64,000 bases of DNA from Sphingomonas oligophenolica. Its GTDB lineage: Bacteria; Pseudomonadota; Alphaproteobacteria; Sphingomonadales; Sphingomonadaceae. Shown here piece after piece: positions 54,817 through 63,476 of the stretch (its first letter is position 1; each line of letters starts with the position of its first letter). Below the pieces are notes generated by a model that had not been told where the DNA came from, made no database searches, and saw only the letters and a list, made by a program, of their open reading frames with translations. The translations under genes and the position numbers were made by a program. Location: assembly GCF_006438955.1 (NCBI RefSeq), contig NZ_RCZK01000001.1:1-64000 (forward strand). The letters run 5' to 3'.

Positions 54817-55530
54817 ATGACGATTCACCACGACATGGCGCGCGACCGGCGCGCGATCCTGAAGAACGGCCTGGTCCTGGTGGGTGCGCTCGCGGTACCG
54901 AGCGCCGTCTCCGCCGCGGCGCGCAAGATCACCCAGCATGACCTCAAGCCGCTACGCGATCCACCGGTGCCGACGCCAGCCGTCCAGCGGGTTGCCGCGG
55001 CCCCGATCACGAGCCCCCGCGTCGTCCGCCCCGATCTGATGCGCCGCGCGGTCGCCGCGCTCGACCGGCACAGCGCCCGGATCCCCAAGCGCGACCGGAT
55101 CGTGATCGCGGACATGGCGGCACCGTCGTCGCAGCCGCGGTTCCACTTCGTCGATCTGGCCTCGGGCCAGAGCAAGTCGTTCCTGGTCACGCATGGCAGC
55201 GGGTCCGATCCCGCGCACACCGGCTGGCTCCAGCGCTTCTCGAACGATCCCGGATCGAACGCGACCAGCGAGGGCGCGTTTCTGGCCTCCAACTATTATG
55301 TCGGCAAGCACGGCAATTCGCAGCGGCTTCTCGGGCTCGACCCGACCAACGACAACGCCTTGTCGCGCGCGATCGTGGTCCATTCGGCATGGTACGCGAA
55401 CAAGGACATGATCAAGTCGCACGGCCAGCTCGGTCGCAGCCAGGGCTGTTTCGCGGTCGGCGAAAGCGACCTCGATCAGGTGTTCGCGATGCTCGGGTCC
55501 GAACGGATGATCTACGCCGCCAAGGTCTGA
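54817..55530 (+). CDS. Murein L,D-transpeptidase catalytic domain protein (YkuD_2 type)
   Basis: The 237-aa protein has a twin-arginine-like or Sec signal region (ARDRRAILKNGLVLVGALAVPSAVSAAA). The body shows DRIVIADMAAPSSQPRFHFVDL, THGSGSDPAHTGWLQRFSN, RAIVVHSAWYAN and GRSQGCFAVGESDL, the His-x..-S-x-G-C pattern of the second YkuD family (PF13645). It probably acts on peptidoglycan in the periplasm. Two different transpeptidase types lie back to back here. Which substrate either uses is unknown. Confidence 0.88.
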   Translation: MTIHHDMARDRRAILKNGLVLVGALAVPSAVSAAARKITQHDLKPLRDPPVPTPAVQRVAAAPITSPRVVRPDLMRRAVAALDRHSARIPKRDRIVIADMAAPSSQPRFHFVDLASGQSKSFLVTHGSGSDPAHTGWLQRFSNDPGSNATSEGAFLASNYYVGKHGNSQRLLGLDPTNDNALSRAIVVHSAWYANKDMIKSHGQLGRSQGCFAVGESDLDQVFAMLGSERMIYAAKV

Positions 55531-55618
55531 CGCGCGCGGCGGATCACCGCGCCGACCGCTTTCACGCTTGCCGCTCGCCTCGGCCGACCTATCGTGGTCG
55601 TGCCTGGAGGAGAGAGAC

Positions 55619-56521
55619 ATGCCCGACACGATCACGCTCGACATTGCGAGCGATGGCATCGCGACGCTGACGCTGAACCGCCCCGACAAGCTCAACGCGT
55701 TCAATTCGCTGATGCTGGGCGAGATGGTGGCGGCGTTCGATCGCACCGATGCGGACGACGCGGTGCGTGCGGTGATCGTCACCGGCGAGGGCCGCGCGTT
55801 TTGCGCGGGCGCGGACCTGTCGGCGGGGGCCGAAACCTTTGACTATGAACGAAGCGGGGGCTGGAACGGCAGCGATTCCCCCGTCCGGGCCGACGGCAGC
55901 GTCGATTATGCCAACCCCGCGGTGCGCGACGGCGGGGGTATCCTGGGCCTCAGGATCTTCGCGTCGAAAAAGCCTGTCATCGGCGCGATCAACGGCGCCG
56001 CGGTCGGGATCGGCGCGACGATGACGCTGCCGATGGATTTCCGGTTGGCGAGCGAGGCGGCGCAGTTCGGCTTCGTCTTCGCACGCCGCGGAATCGTGCC
56101 GGAAGGGACATCGAGCTGGTTCCTGCCGCGGCTCGTCGGCCTGTCGCAGGCGCTCGAATGGACCTATGCGGGGCGCGTGTTCGACGCGCAGGAAGCGTTG
56201 GCCGGGGGACTGGTGCGCAGCCTCCACGCGCCCGACGCACTGCTGCCCTCGGCACGCGCGTTCGCGCTGGGGCTGGTCGAGGGATCGGCGCCGGTCTCGA
56301 TCGCGCTGACGCGGCGGATGCTGCTGGCCGGCATGGGCGCGGCGCACCCGATGGACGCGCACCGGATCGAAAGCCGCGCGATCTGGGCGCGCGGGCGGAG
56401 CGGCGACGCGCGCGAGGGCGTCGAGAGCTTTCTCGCCAAGCGCGACCCCGCGTTTCCCGACACCGTGTCGCAAGAATGGGATCATGTCGCGGACTGGTTC
56501 GCCGACCCCGATTATCGCTGA
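55619..56521 (+). CDS. Enoyl-CoA hydratase/isomerase family protein
   Basis: The 300-aa protein has the crotonase fold: ATLTLNRPDKLNAFNSLML near the start, VTGEGRAFCAGADLSAG forming the oxyanion hole, and GAINGAAVGIGATMTLPMDFRLASEAAQFGFVFARRGIVPEG-type core. A GGAGGAGAG site precedes the ATG at 55619. The likely reaction is hydration or isomerisation of enoyl-CoA in fatty-acid breakdown. The catalytic glutamates are consistent with a hydratase. It stands alone. Confidence 0.92.
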   Translation: MPDTITLDIASDGIATLTLNRPDKLNAFNSLMLGEMVAAFDRTDADDAVRAVIVTGEGRAFCAGADLSAGAETFDYERSGGWNGSDSPVRADGSVDYANPAVRDGGGILGLRIFASKKPVIGAINGAAVGIGATMTLPMDFRLASEAAQFGFVFARRGIVPEGTSSWFLPRLVGLSQALEWTYAGRVFDAQEALAGGLVRSLHAPDALLPSARAFALGLVEGSAPVSIALTRRMLLAGMGAAHPMDAHRIESRAIWARGRSGDAREGVESFLAKRDPAFPDTVSQEWDHVADWFADPDYR

Positions 56522-56609
56522 CGTAGCCGCGTGACGTAACCGCTTCAGGGATCGAACCGCGCGCGACCGCGTATCTTGTTCAGTGATGTAACCGAACAAG
56601 GAAGACACC

Positions 56610-56912
56610 GTGGCCACCAGCAAGACCCGCACCACCGCCCTCACGATCGGCGGCACGCTTCTGGCGATCGGCGCCGCCGCCGTCAGCGTGCTGCTGTTCG
56701 GTCGCCGCCCGAACGGGGAACATACCGCGCCCGACCTGGCGCTCGACACCCCGCGCCCCGGACCGGACGATCGCGCGCCCGAAGCATTTCGCCCCGACCC
56801 TACCGCGATCCCGACCGCCGCCGAGCGCGACAGCCTGCGTCCCGCGACCGGCCACGCGCCGGGGTTTGCCGCCGATCGCGGCACGACGGTTCAGGAGCCG
56901 GTGGGCGCCTGA
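56610..56912 (+). CDS. Small membrane-anchored protein of unknown function
   Basis: The 100-aa protein starts at GTG 56610 behind GGAAG. It has one hydrophobic helix (ALTIGGTLLAIGAAAVSVLLFG) followed by a proline- and acid-rich polar tail (DLALDTPRPGPDDRAPEAFRP). No family was recognised. Its composition is that of a disordered periplasmic or cytosolic tail. Confidence 0.5.
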   Translation: MATSKTRTTALTIGGTLLAIGAAAVSVLLFGRRPNGEHTAPDLALDTPRPGPDDRAPEAFRPDPTAIPTAAERDSLRPATGHAPGFAADRGTTVQEPVGA

Positions 56913-57016
56913 ACCGGGTTGGCGGACGTCAGTCGGAAGCGCGTTCCCACGGTTGGCGGCGGCGCGGCGCTGGGCTAGCGTGACGGTCGTTCCGTTTCCC
57001 AGAAGGTGTTTCCTCC

Positions 57017-58930
57017 ATGCGCGTCACGCTCACCGCCATCCTCCTCATCGGCGTCGCCTCACCTGCGCTCGCGCAATCGGTCCATAATTACGGGTCGCTC
57101 GCGCTGTCGCCACGCGGCGATCGGATCGCCACGATCGAAGGCGGGCCGAAGGATCGCGCGGCAGTGACGATTCGCGCGGCGAGCGACGGCAAGATCCTGC
57201 GGCGGATCGATCCGTGCGCGACGTGCACCTATACCGACGTGACCTTTGCGCCGTCGGGCGATGTTGCGTTCCTGGCGCGGGATCGCAAGGCGGGGACGGT
57301 GGCGCTCGATTATGCCGAGGGCGCTCGCGTTCGGACGCTCGCGACGATCGAGGGCATCGCGCAGACCCCGCGGTTTTCGCCCGACGGCACGAAGGTCGCG
57401 CTCCTCGTCACGATCGGCGCCGCCAAGGAAGCGGGCGCGACCCAGGCCGGGGTGCGCCAGATCGGCGAGATCGGCGAAAAGAGCGATGAACAGCGACTCG
57501 CGGTGTTCCCGGTGACCGGCGCGCCGGTCGTCGCGGCGGCGGTGAAGCCGGTCTCGCCCGAGGGGCGCTATATCTACGAATATGCGTGGACCCCCGACAA
57601 CCGCGGCGTCGTCGCGACCACCGCGCTGGGCAATGGCGATGCGAACTGGTGGGTCGCGACGCTCGATGCGATCGACCTGACGACCGGCGCGGTGCGCCAG
57701 ATCGCCAAGCCATCGACCCAGCTCAACTTTCCCCGCGTGTCGCCCGACGGCAAGACCGTCGCGTATATCGGCGGGCTGATGAGCGATTTCGGGTCGGTCG
57801 GCGGCGATGTGTATACCGTGCCGTTCGCGGGCGGCACGCCATCGGATCGCACGCCGGGGTACAAGGCGACGGTAACCTCGCTCGACTGGACCCAGGGGGG
57901 CTTGCGTGCGACAATCCTGTCGGGGGCGGATACCTCGATCGTCTCGATCGACCCCGCCAAGGGCGGCGCGTTGCTCTGGAGCCGCCCCGCCTCCTTCTCG
58001 GCGGGCGACGGCAAGGTCGCCTATGCCGCCGATGGCCGTACCACCGCCACCGTGGTGCAGGATTTCACCCACGCCCCCGCGATCTATGCCGGCCCGATCG
58101 GCGCGCCGCGCCAGATCACCCATGACAACGACGCGGTCGCCAGCAGCGTCACCGCCAAGAGCGTCACGTGGCGTAACGACAATTACACGATCCAGGGCTG
58201 GCTGCTCGGCCCGGCGGGCGGCGATGCAACCACAAAGATGCCGATGCTGGTCAACGTCCACGGCGGCCCTGCCGCTGCCTCGACCCCCTATTTCATCGGC
58301 AGCGACAGTTCGGTCGCGGGGTTGATCGGTGCGGGCTACTACATGTTCCTGCCCAACCCGCGCGGCAGCTATGGCCAGGGCGAGGCGTTCACCGAAGCGA
58401 ACAGGCGCGACTTCGGCGGGGGCGATCTGCGCGATATCCTCGCCGGGATCGACGCGGTCGAAAAAGTGGCGCCGATCGACGATAACCGGCTGGGGTTGAT
58501 GGGGGGCAGCTATGGCGGCTTCATGGCGATGTGGGCCAATACCCAGACCAACCGCTTCAAGGGTATCGTCGCGGGCGCAGGGCTGTCGAACTGGGTCAGC
58601 TATTATGGCACCAACGGGATCGACCAGTGGATGCTGCCGTTCTTCGGCAAGACGCTCTACCAGGATTACAAGGCGTATGAGGATGTCTCGGCGGTGTACC
58701 ACGCCAAGACCGCCAAGACCCCGACCTTCATCTATGTCGGTGAACGCGACATCGAGGTGCCGCCGACGCAATCGACCGAATGGTGGCATGCGCTCAAGGA
58801 CATGGGCGTGCCCACCAGCCTGGTGATCTATCCCGACGAGGGCCACGGCATCCGCAATCCCGACCATTCGGCGGACCTGCGCAAGCGGGCGCTCGCGTGG
58901 TTCGACAAATATGTGAAGGGCGCGCAGTAG
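57017..58930 (+). CDS. S9-family prolyl oligopeptidase-like exported peptidase
   Basis: The 637-aa protein has a signal peptide (RVTLTAILLIGVASPALA), a seven-bladed propeller-like N-terminal half (about residues 25-370) and an alpha/beta-hydrolase half with GLMGGSYGGFMAMWANTQ (Ser near residue 498), FIYVGERDIEVPPTQS carrying the Asp, and YPDEGHGIRNPDH carrying the His. It should cleave peptides in the periplasm, of the dipeptidyl-peptidase or acylaminoacyl-peptidase type. Upstream gap of about 100 bp probably holds its promoter. Confidence 0.94.
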   Translation: MRVTLTAILLIGVASPALAQSVHNYGSLALSPRGDRIATIEGGPKDRAAVTIRAASDGKILRRIDPCATCTYTDVTFAPSGDVAFLARDRKAGTVALDYAEGARVRTLATIEGIAQTPRFSPDGTKVALLVTIGAAKEAGATQAGVRQIGEIGEKSDEQRLAVFPVTGAPVVAAAVKPVSPEGRYIYEYAWTPDNRGVVATTALGNGDANWWVATLDAIDLTTGAVRQIAKPSTQLNFPRVSPDGKTVAYIGGLMSDFGSVGGDVYTVPFAGGTPSDRTPGYKATVTSLDWTQGGLRATILSGADTSIVSIDPAKGGALLWSRPASFSAGDGKVAYAADGRTTATVVQDFTHAPAIYAGPIGAPRQITHDNDAVASSVTAKSVTWRNDNYTIQGWLLGPAGGDATTKMPMLVNVHGGPAAASTPYFIGSDSSVAGLIGAGYYMFLPNPRGSYGQGEAFTEANRRDFGGGDLRDILAGIDAVEKVAPIDDNRLGLMGGSYGGFMAMWANTQTNRFKGIVAGAGLSNWVSYYGTNGIDQWMLPFFGKTLYQDYKAYEDVSAVYHAKTAKTPTFIYVGERDIEVPPTQSTEWWHALKDMGVPTSLVIYPDEGHGIRNPDHSADLRKRALAWFDKYVKGAQ

Positions 58931-58944
58931 GTTCAGGCACATAG

Positions 58945-59048
58945 ACCCGTTCGGGCTGAGCTTGTCGAAGCACGGTGAGTCTCACCGCCCTTCGGCCCGG
59001 CCCCATGAAAGTAGTACTTTCATGGGCACCCGGTGAGCTCAGGGCGGA
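58945..59048. repeat. Intergenic repeat with 25-bp palindrome
   Basis: The stretch contains TTCGGGCTGAGCTTGTCGAA, a repeat type familiar from sphingomonads, an inverted GGTGAG/CTCACC pair, and at 59002-59026 a palindrome with 12-bp arms (CCCATGAAAGTA and its complement) around a single G. It lies between the convergent S9 peptidase and cell wall hydrolase genes. Confidence 0.75.
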
Positions 59049-59085
59049 CGATTTAGGGTTCGGCGCGATCCGACATCACCGCGTT

Positions 59086-60171
59086 CTAGAACAACGGCTT
59101 GCCCGAATCCTTCCACTTGTCGAGGATCTGTGACGCGGGGGGAAGGTTGTCCTTAGGCTTCGCGCCAGCGATCGGCGGGGGCGGCGCGACATAGCTGCCG
59201 CTGTCGGCATAGGCGGGCGTTACCTGCGCGGCGTTGGTGATCGGGGCCGGGGTCGGGAGCGGGGCCAGCGCGGCGTACAGCTTCGCGTCAAACGGCGCGG
59301 GCGTCGGCGCGGTCCGTGCGTGCGGGCCGGGGACCGGCTCGTTACCGGTATAGCGCTGGCTGAATGCCGCGGCGGTGCCCCAGAAGCCCTTCCACCGGTG
59401 GAAGAAATGCGCGCCGACGACGCCGGTCATAACGAGGCTGCGGTTCCACGCGGGGGTCACCGCATAGGTGTGGTAATGCGTCGCAAGCCCGACCGGGGCA
59501 TAGACGTAGCCCGCCAGCGCCATCGCCGCGGCGCGCGCCGCGCGCGTCCAGGCGCTGCGCATCGGCACGCGCGCCATCGCGCCGTCGCACGCGAAGCTGA
59601 ACTGGCAGCCCGCACGTTCCGACCCCTGGTACACGACCCCGCAGATGGTCGACGGGAAGGCGGGGTGGCGGACGCGGTTGAGGATCACCTGCGCAACCGC
59701 CGACTGGCCCGCATCGGGCTCGGTCGCAGCCTCGTAGTAGATCGCGGCGGTCAGGCATTCGGCGGCGCGGCTGCGCGCGAGCGACGAGGCGGCGGCGATC
59801 GAAAATGGCCTGGCGGCAACGACGCCCATGTCGGTCGCGGCGAAGGCGGCGGCGTTGGCGGGAATCGGCAGATCGGGCAGCGCGGTCGTCCCGGTCACGC
59901 CCGCCGCGGGGGCAGCGATCTCGCGCGACGGATCGACGACCGGGAAATCGGCGTAGAGCAGTGCGGCGCCGGGAAAATGATCCTCCGCCTCGTAGCCGGT
60001 GCGGACCGACGCCGACGGATCGCCCGCGCGCGCGGCCTGCGTCTCGACCGCGCGCCAGGCAGCATGCGCCGACAGCCCGCCGACCAGCGCCAGACCGGCC
60101 AGGACGAGAATCGCCCAGCTCAACGTCATCAGCCGCACCGTCTGCAGGGGAATGGTCACCGCGTCTCCCAT
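59086..60171 (-). CDS. Cell wall hydrolase (SleB-like Hydrolase_2 domain)
   Basis: The 361-aa protein has an N-terminal membrane anchor or signal (LSWAILVLAGLALVGGLSAHA). The hydrolase domain is in the middle: AECLTAAIYYEAATEPDAGQ with the catalytic Glu, AVAQVILNRVRHPAFPSTICGVVYQG and CQFSFACDG, followed by LATHYHTYAVTPAWNRS. The SleB/CwlJ type cleaves muramic-acid glycan bonds in peptidoglycan. The C-terminal 90 residues are proline-rich and disordered. It should act in the periplasm. A 106-bp gap separates it from the M16 peptidase gene. Confidence 0.92.
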   Translation of the reverse strand: MGDAVTIPLQTVRLMTLSWAILVLAGLALVGGLSAHAAWRAVETQAARAGDPSASVRTGYEAEDHFPGAALLYADFPVVDPSREIAAPAAGVTGTTALPDLPIPANAAAFAATDMGVVAARPFSIAAASSLARSRAAECLTAAIYYEAATEPDAGQSAVAQVILNRVRHPAFPSTICGVVYQGSERAGCQFSFACDGAMARVPMRSAWTRAARAAAMALAGYVYAPVGLATHYHTYAVTPAWNRSLVMTGVVGAHFFHRWKGFWGTAAAFSQRYTGNEPVPGPHARTAPTPAPFDAKLYAALAPLPTPAPITNAAQVTPAYADSGSYVAPPPPIAGAKPKDNLPPASQILDKWKDSGKPLF

Positions 60172-60277
60172 CGGCCGGACGAGCCCGGCCTGCGCGCCAT
60201 AGCGCAGCCGGGGCTTCCATGCCGCTGCTGAATCGGTGCCGTCCCGGGGTGGGACGGGCAGGCGATGCGGTAATAGT

Positions 60278-63100
60278 TTACTTCAGCGTCGGGCTGTCGA
60301 GCGACAGTTGGCGTTCGGTCAGAACCTCGACCGCCGGGTACGCCTTGCGCAGCGGGTCGATGAACTGCTTGGCATCGCCGACGACGACGATGCTCGCGGC
60401 CTTGGGATCGAGCAGGCTCGCCGCCGCGGCTTCGACCGCGGCGGGATCGACGCCCTCGACCTTGTCGGTATAGCGCGCGAGTTCGTCGAGCGGCACCGAT
60501 TCTAGGACATAATTGCCCAGGATGCCCGCGACGCCGCCGGTCGTTTCGATCGTCCGCCCGAAATTGCCGACCAGCACCGCCTTGCGCGTCTCGAGCTCGC
60601 TCGGCGGAACCGGGGCGGTGCCCATCGCGGCCATCTGTTCGGCGATCAATGCGACGACGTCGGGGGCGGTCGCGTTCTTGGTTTGCGTTCGTGCCGCGAC
60701 GATTCCCGGCAGGCGCCGCGCCTGAACGCTGCTGCTCGCGCCATAGGCGAGTCCGCGCTTGATCCGGATTTCCTGGTTCAACCGCGACGAGAAGCCGCCA
60801 CCCAGCACGGTGTTGGCGACGTTGAGCGGGTAATAGCGCGGATCGCTGCGCTCGATTCCCGGCCGTGCGACGACGACGCCCGCCTGCCCCGCACCGGGCA
60901 TGTCGACGACGATCACGCGGGGGGCCGCGAACGGCGATGGGGTCAGCGCAGGGGCGGTCGCGCTGGCCGCCTGCCAGCCCCCGAACTGCGCCTGGGCGAG
61001 CGTCTTGGCGGCGGCGGGGGTGATGTCGCCGACTATGATCAGTGCGGCCTGCGCGGGATTCCACGTCTTCGCATAGGAGGCGGCGAGATCGGCGCGGGCA
61101 ATCGCCTTCAGCGACGCCGGGGTGCCCGACAGCGGCGCGGCATAGGGTCCGTCGCCGAACACCGCGCGGGTCGCGATCAGGTTCGCGAGCTGGGCGGGAT
61201 TCTTCATCGCGACCGTGACGCCATCGATCGCCTGCGCCCGCGCGCGTTCGATCTCGGTCGGGGCGAACGCGGGATGCGTCGCGACATCGGCGAGGATCGG
61301 GAGCGCCTTGGCGAGCTGGTCCGATTTCACCGTCACCGATACCGACGCGCCGTCGCGATCGGTGTCGCTTTCGATCGAGGCACCGAGCGATTCGATCTGG
61401 CGGGCGATCTGGGTCGCCGAGCGAGTCGTGGTGCCCTTGGTCATCAGCTCGGAGGCAAGGTCGCTGACGCCCGCGCGGCCTGCGGGATCGGTCGCGCCGC
61501 CCCCGGTCGCGACCAGCGCGGCGGTGACGAGCGGCAGGTCGTGGCGCTCGACCGTGATGACGCGCAGGCCGTTGGCGAGCCGCGTCTCGACCGGCACCGG
61601 CAAGGTCGTCGCCACCGGCGTACCGGGCGCGGGCGGCATGACGCGGTCGGTGTCGCTGGCGGGGATGACGATCGCGACCGACGCGGGCGGGGCCAAGTCT
61701 GCGGTGACGACGCTCGGCAGGACCGCGATCGGGGTCGCGGTCGCATCGGCGGGCTTCTGGTCGGCGGGCAGGTAGCGGATCGTCGCCGATTGGTCGTCGC
61801 CCAGATATGTCCGTGCGACGCGCTGGACATCGGCGGCGGTCACGCGCGCGATCGCGGCGAGCTGTTGGTCGGCGGCATGCGGATCGCCGTCGATGATGAC
61901 TGACGAGGCGATGATCCGCGCCTTGCCCTCGGCGGTCTCGCGCGATTCGATCGCGCTCGTCAGGATTTCGTTCTTCGCTTCGGCGAGTTCGGCGGCGGTG
62001 ACCGGCGTATCGCGGAACCGCGCGATTTCCCGGGTCAGCGCGGCATCGCCCGCCGCGGCGGTCTTGCCCCCCGCCAGGATCGCATAGACGATCAGGTTGC
62101 CGGTGCCTTGCTTGCTGTCGAGCGATGACGACGCGTCCTGCGCGAGCTGGTCGCGATAGACCAGGCTTTCGTAGAGCCGCGAGCTTTCGCCGGTCGACAG
62201 GATCGTCTGGAGCACGGTCAGCGCGGGGATGTCGGCGTTGCGATCGGCGGGAATGTGCCAGGTCTTGAGCACCGCGGGGAGCGGGGTGTTCGGCTCATAC
62301 ACCGTGTACGACACCGCCGAGGTGCGGTCGGGCTCGGTCACCGTTACGCGGGGGATCGCAGTCGAGGGCTTCGCGATCCCCGCGAAATAGCGGTCGATCC
62401 ACGCATCGAGCTGGTGGGAATCGAAATTGCCCGACACAACGAGGATCGCATTGTCGGGGCGATAATAGGTCGCGTGGAAGGCGCGGACGTCATCGATCCC
62501 GGCGGATTCGAGGTTCTCGATGCTGCCGATCGTCGATCGCGCATAGGGGCTTTTCGTATAGGACGCCGCCGACAGATAGGTCGAGAACAGCTTGCCGTAC
62601 GGCCGCGCGAGCGTCGATTGCCGCAGTTCCTCCTTCACGACACCGCGCTCGGACGCGAAGCTCTTGGGCTCGACGACCAGGCTCGCCATCCGGTCGGCCT
62701 CGGCGAACAGCAATCGCTGCAGGTGGTTGGCGGGGACGACCTCGTAATAATTGGTATAGTCGTCGTTGGTCGAGGCGTTGTTGTAGCCGCCGACATCCTC
62801 GGTCAGCCGATCCATCTGTTCCGACACCAGGTTGCGGGTCGCCTTGAACATCAGATGTTCGAACATATGCGCGAAGCCCGACCGGCCCTTGGGATCGTCC
62901 TTCGACCCGACATCGTACCAGACCTGGACCGCGACATTGGGCGTCCCGGTGTCGCGCAACGCGTAGACGCGCAGGCCGTTGGCGAGCGTCCGCGTGGTGA
63001 ACGCGATTGGCTTCACCGCGGTGCTTTTTACGGCCTGCGCACAGGCGGGAAGCGGGGTGAGCGCGGCGCTCAGCAACAGGGCGGCACGGATGAAGCGCAT
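60278..63100 (-). CDS. M16 family metallopeptidase, double-domain (pitrilysin/insulinase type)
   Basis: The 940-aa protein has a signal peptide (RAALLLSAALTPLPACAQA). The first M16 half carries the inverted zinc motif HMFEH at residues 78-82 (GRSGFAHMFEHLMFKATRN) and ASERGVVKEELRQ with the third ligand. The second half starts near residue 510 (RLANGLRVITVERHDLPLV) and lacks HxxEH, as is normal in fused two-lobed M16 proteins. It should degrade peptides in the periplasm. A dispersed repeat lies just upstream (63170-63275). Confidence 0.95.
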   Translation of the reverse strand: MRFIRAALLLSAALTPLPACAQAVKSTAVKPIAFTTRTLANGLRVYALRDTGTPNVAVQVWYDVGSKDDPKGRSGFAHMFEHLMFKATRNLVSEQMDRLTEDVGGYNNASTNDDYTNYYEVVPANHLQRLLFAEADRMASLVVEPKSFASERGVVKEELRQSTLARPYGKLFSTYLSAASYTKSPYARSTIGSIENLESAGIDDVRAFHATYYRPDNAILVVSGNFDSHQLDAWIDRYFAGIAKPSTAIPRVTVTEPDRTSAVSYTVYEPNTPLPAVLKTWHIPADRNADIPALTVLQTILSTGESSRLYESLVYRDQLAQDASSSLDSKQGTGNLIVYAILAGGKTAAAGDAALTREIARFRDTPVTAAELAEAKNEILTSAIESRETAEGKARIIASSVIIDGDPHAADQQLAAIARVTAADVQRVARTYLGDDQSATIRYLPADQKPADATATPIAVLPSVVTADLAPPASVAIVIPASDTDRVMPPAPGTPVATTLPVPVETRLANGLRVITVERHDLPLVTAALVATGGGATDPAGRAGVSDLASELMTKGTTTRSATQIARQIESLGASIESDTDRDGASVSVTVKSDQLAKALPILADVATHPAFAPTEIERARAQAIDGVTVAMKNPAQLANLIATRAVFGDGPYAAPLSGTPASLKAIARADLAASYAKTWNPAQAALIIVGDITPAAAKTLAQAQFGGWQAASATAPALTPSPFAAPRVIVVDMPGAGQAGVVVARPGIERSDPRYYPLNVANTVLGGGFSSRLNQEIRIKRGLAYGASSSVQARRLPGIVAARTQTKNATAPDVVALIAEQMAAMGTAPVPPSELETRKAVLVGNFGRTIETTGGVAGILGNYVLESVPLDELARYTDKVEGVDPAAVEAAAASLLDPKAASIVVVGDAKQFIDPLRKAYPAVEVLTERQLSLDSPTLK

Positions 63101-63169
63101 CGGTCAAATCTCCGGGAGGTTGCGGGAGTTCAACCGGAGGCCGGATCGCGTGTCAATCGGCCATTGTTC

Positions 63170-63275
63170 ACCACCCCGGCGAAGGCCGGAGCCGAGTTGG
63201 GAAGGTAGCAGTCGGTTGGCGCTGTGCGCTCCTATTTCACTCACGCCAACTGGGCCCGGCGTTCGCCGGGGTGGT
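63170..63275. repeat. Inverted repeat, about 30-bp arms
   Basis: ACCACCCCGGCGAAGGCCGG..GAGTTGG (63170-63200) is matched in reverse by CCAACTGGGCCCGGCG..GGGTGGT (63246-63275) with a few mismatches, around a 45-bp spacer. It lies between the M16 peptidase gene and the small protein gene downstream of tgt. Confidence 0.75.
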
Positions 63276-63285
63276 AGCAGGGGAC

Positions 63286-63474
63286 TCAGCCCCGCTTCTT
63301 CCCCGAATTGGCGAACAGCACCGCGGCGGCGACCGCGGCGGAGCCGATCCCAACCCCGATGAACCGCATCGGCCAGCGGTTCTTGCGGGCGCGGTCGCCA
63401 CTATGCGCGGCCCCCGCTTCGCGCGCCTTCGCATCCGCTACCGCGGCCAGTATCTCGTTGGGTTCGTCCGCCAT
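63286..63474 (-). CDS. Small membrane protein downstream of tgt
   Basis: The 62-aa protein has a polar, acidic N-terminal half (ADEPNEILAAVADAKAREAG) and one C-terminal membrane helix (FIGVGIGSAAVAAAVLFA) with a basic end (NSGKKRG). The ATG at 63474 lies 2 bp after the tgt stop, so it is coupled to tgt. No family recognised. Confidence 0.65.
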   Translation of the reverse strand: MADEPNEILAAVADAKAREAGAAHSGDRARKNRWPMRFIGVGIGSAAVAAAVLFANSGKKRG

Positions 63475-63476
63475 GA

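Noticed and set aside
57059..58942. A 627-codon open frame antisense to the S9 peptidase
   Set aside because: It mirrors the real peptidase gene, which has signal peptide and catalytic triad; the antisense product has no recognisable feature.
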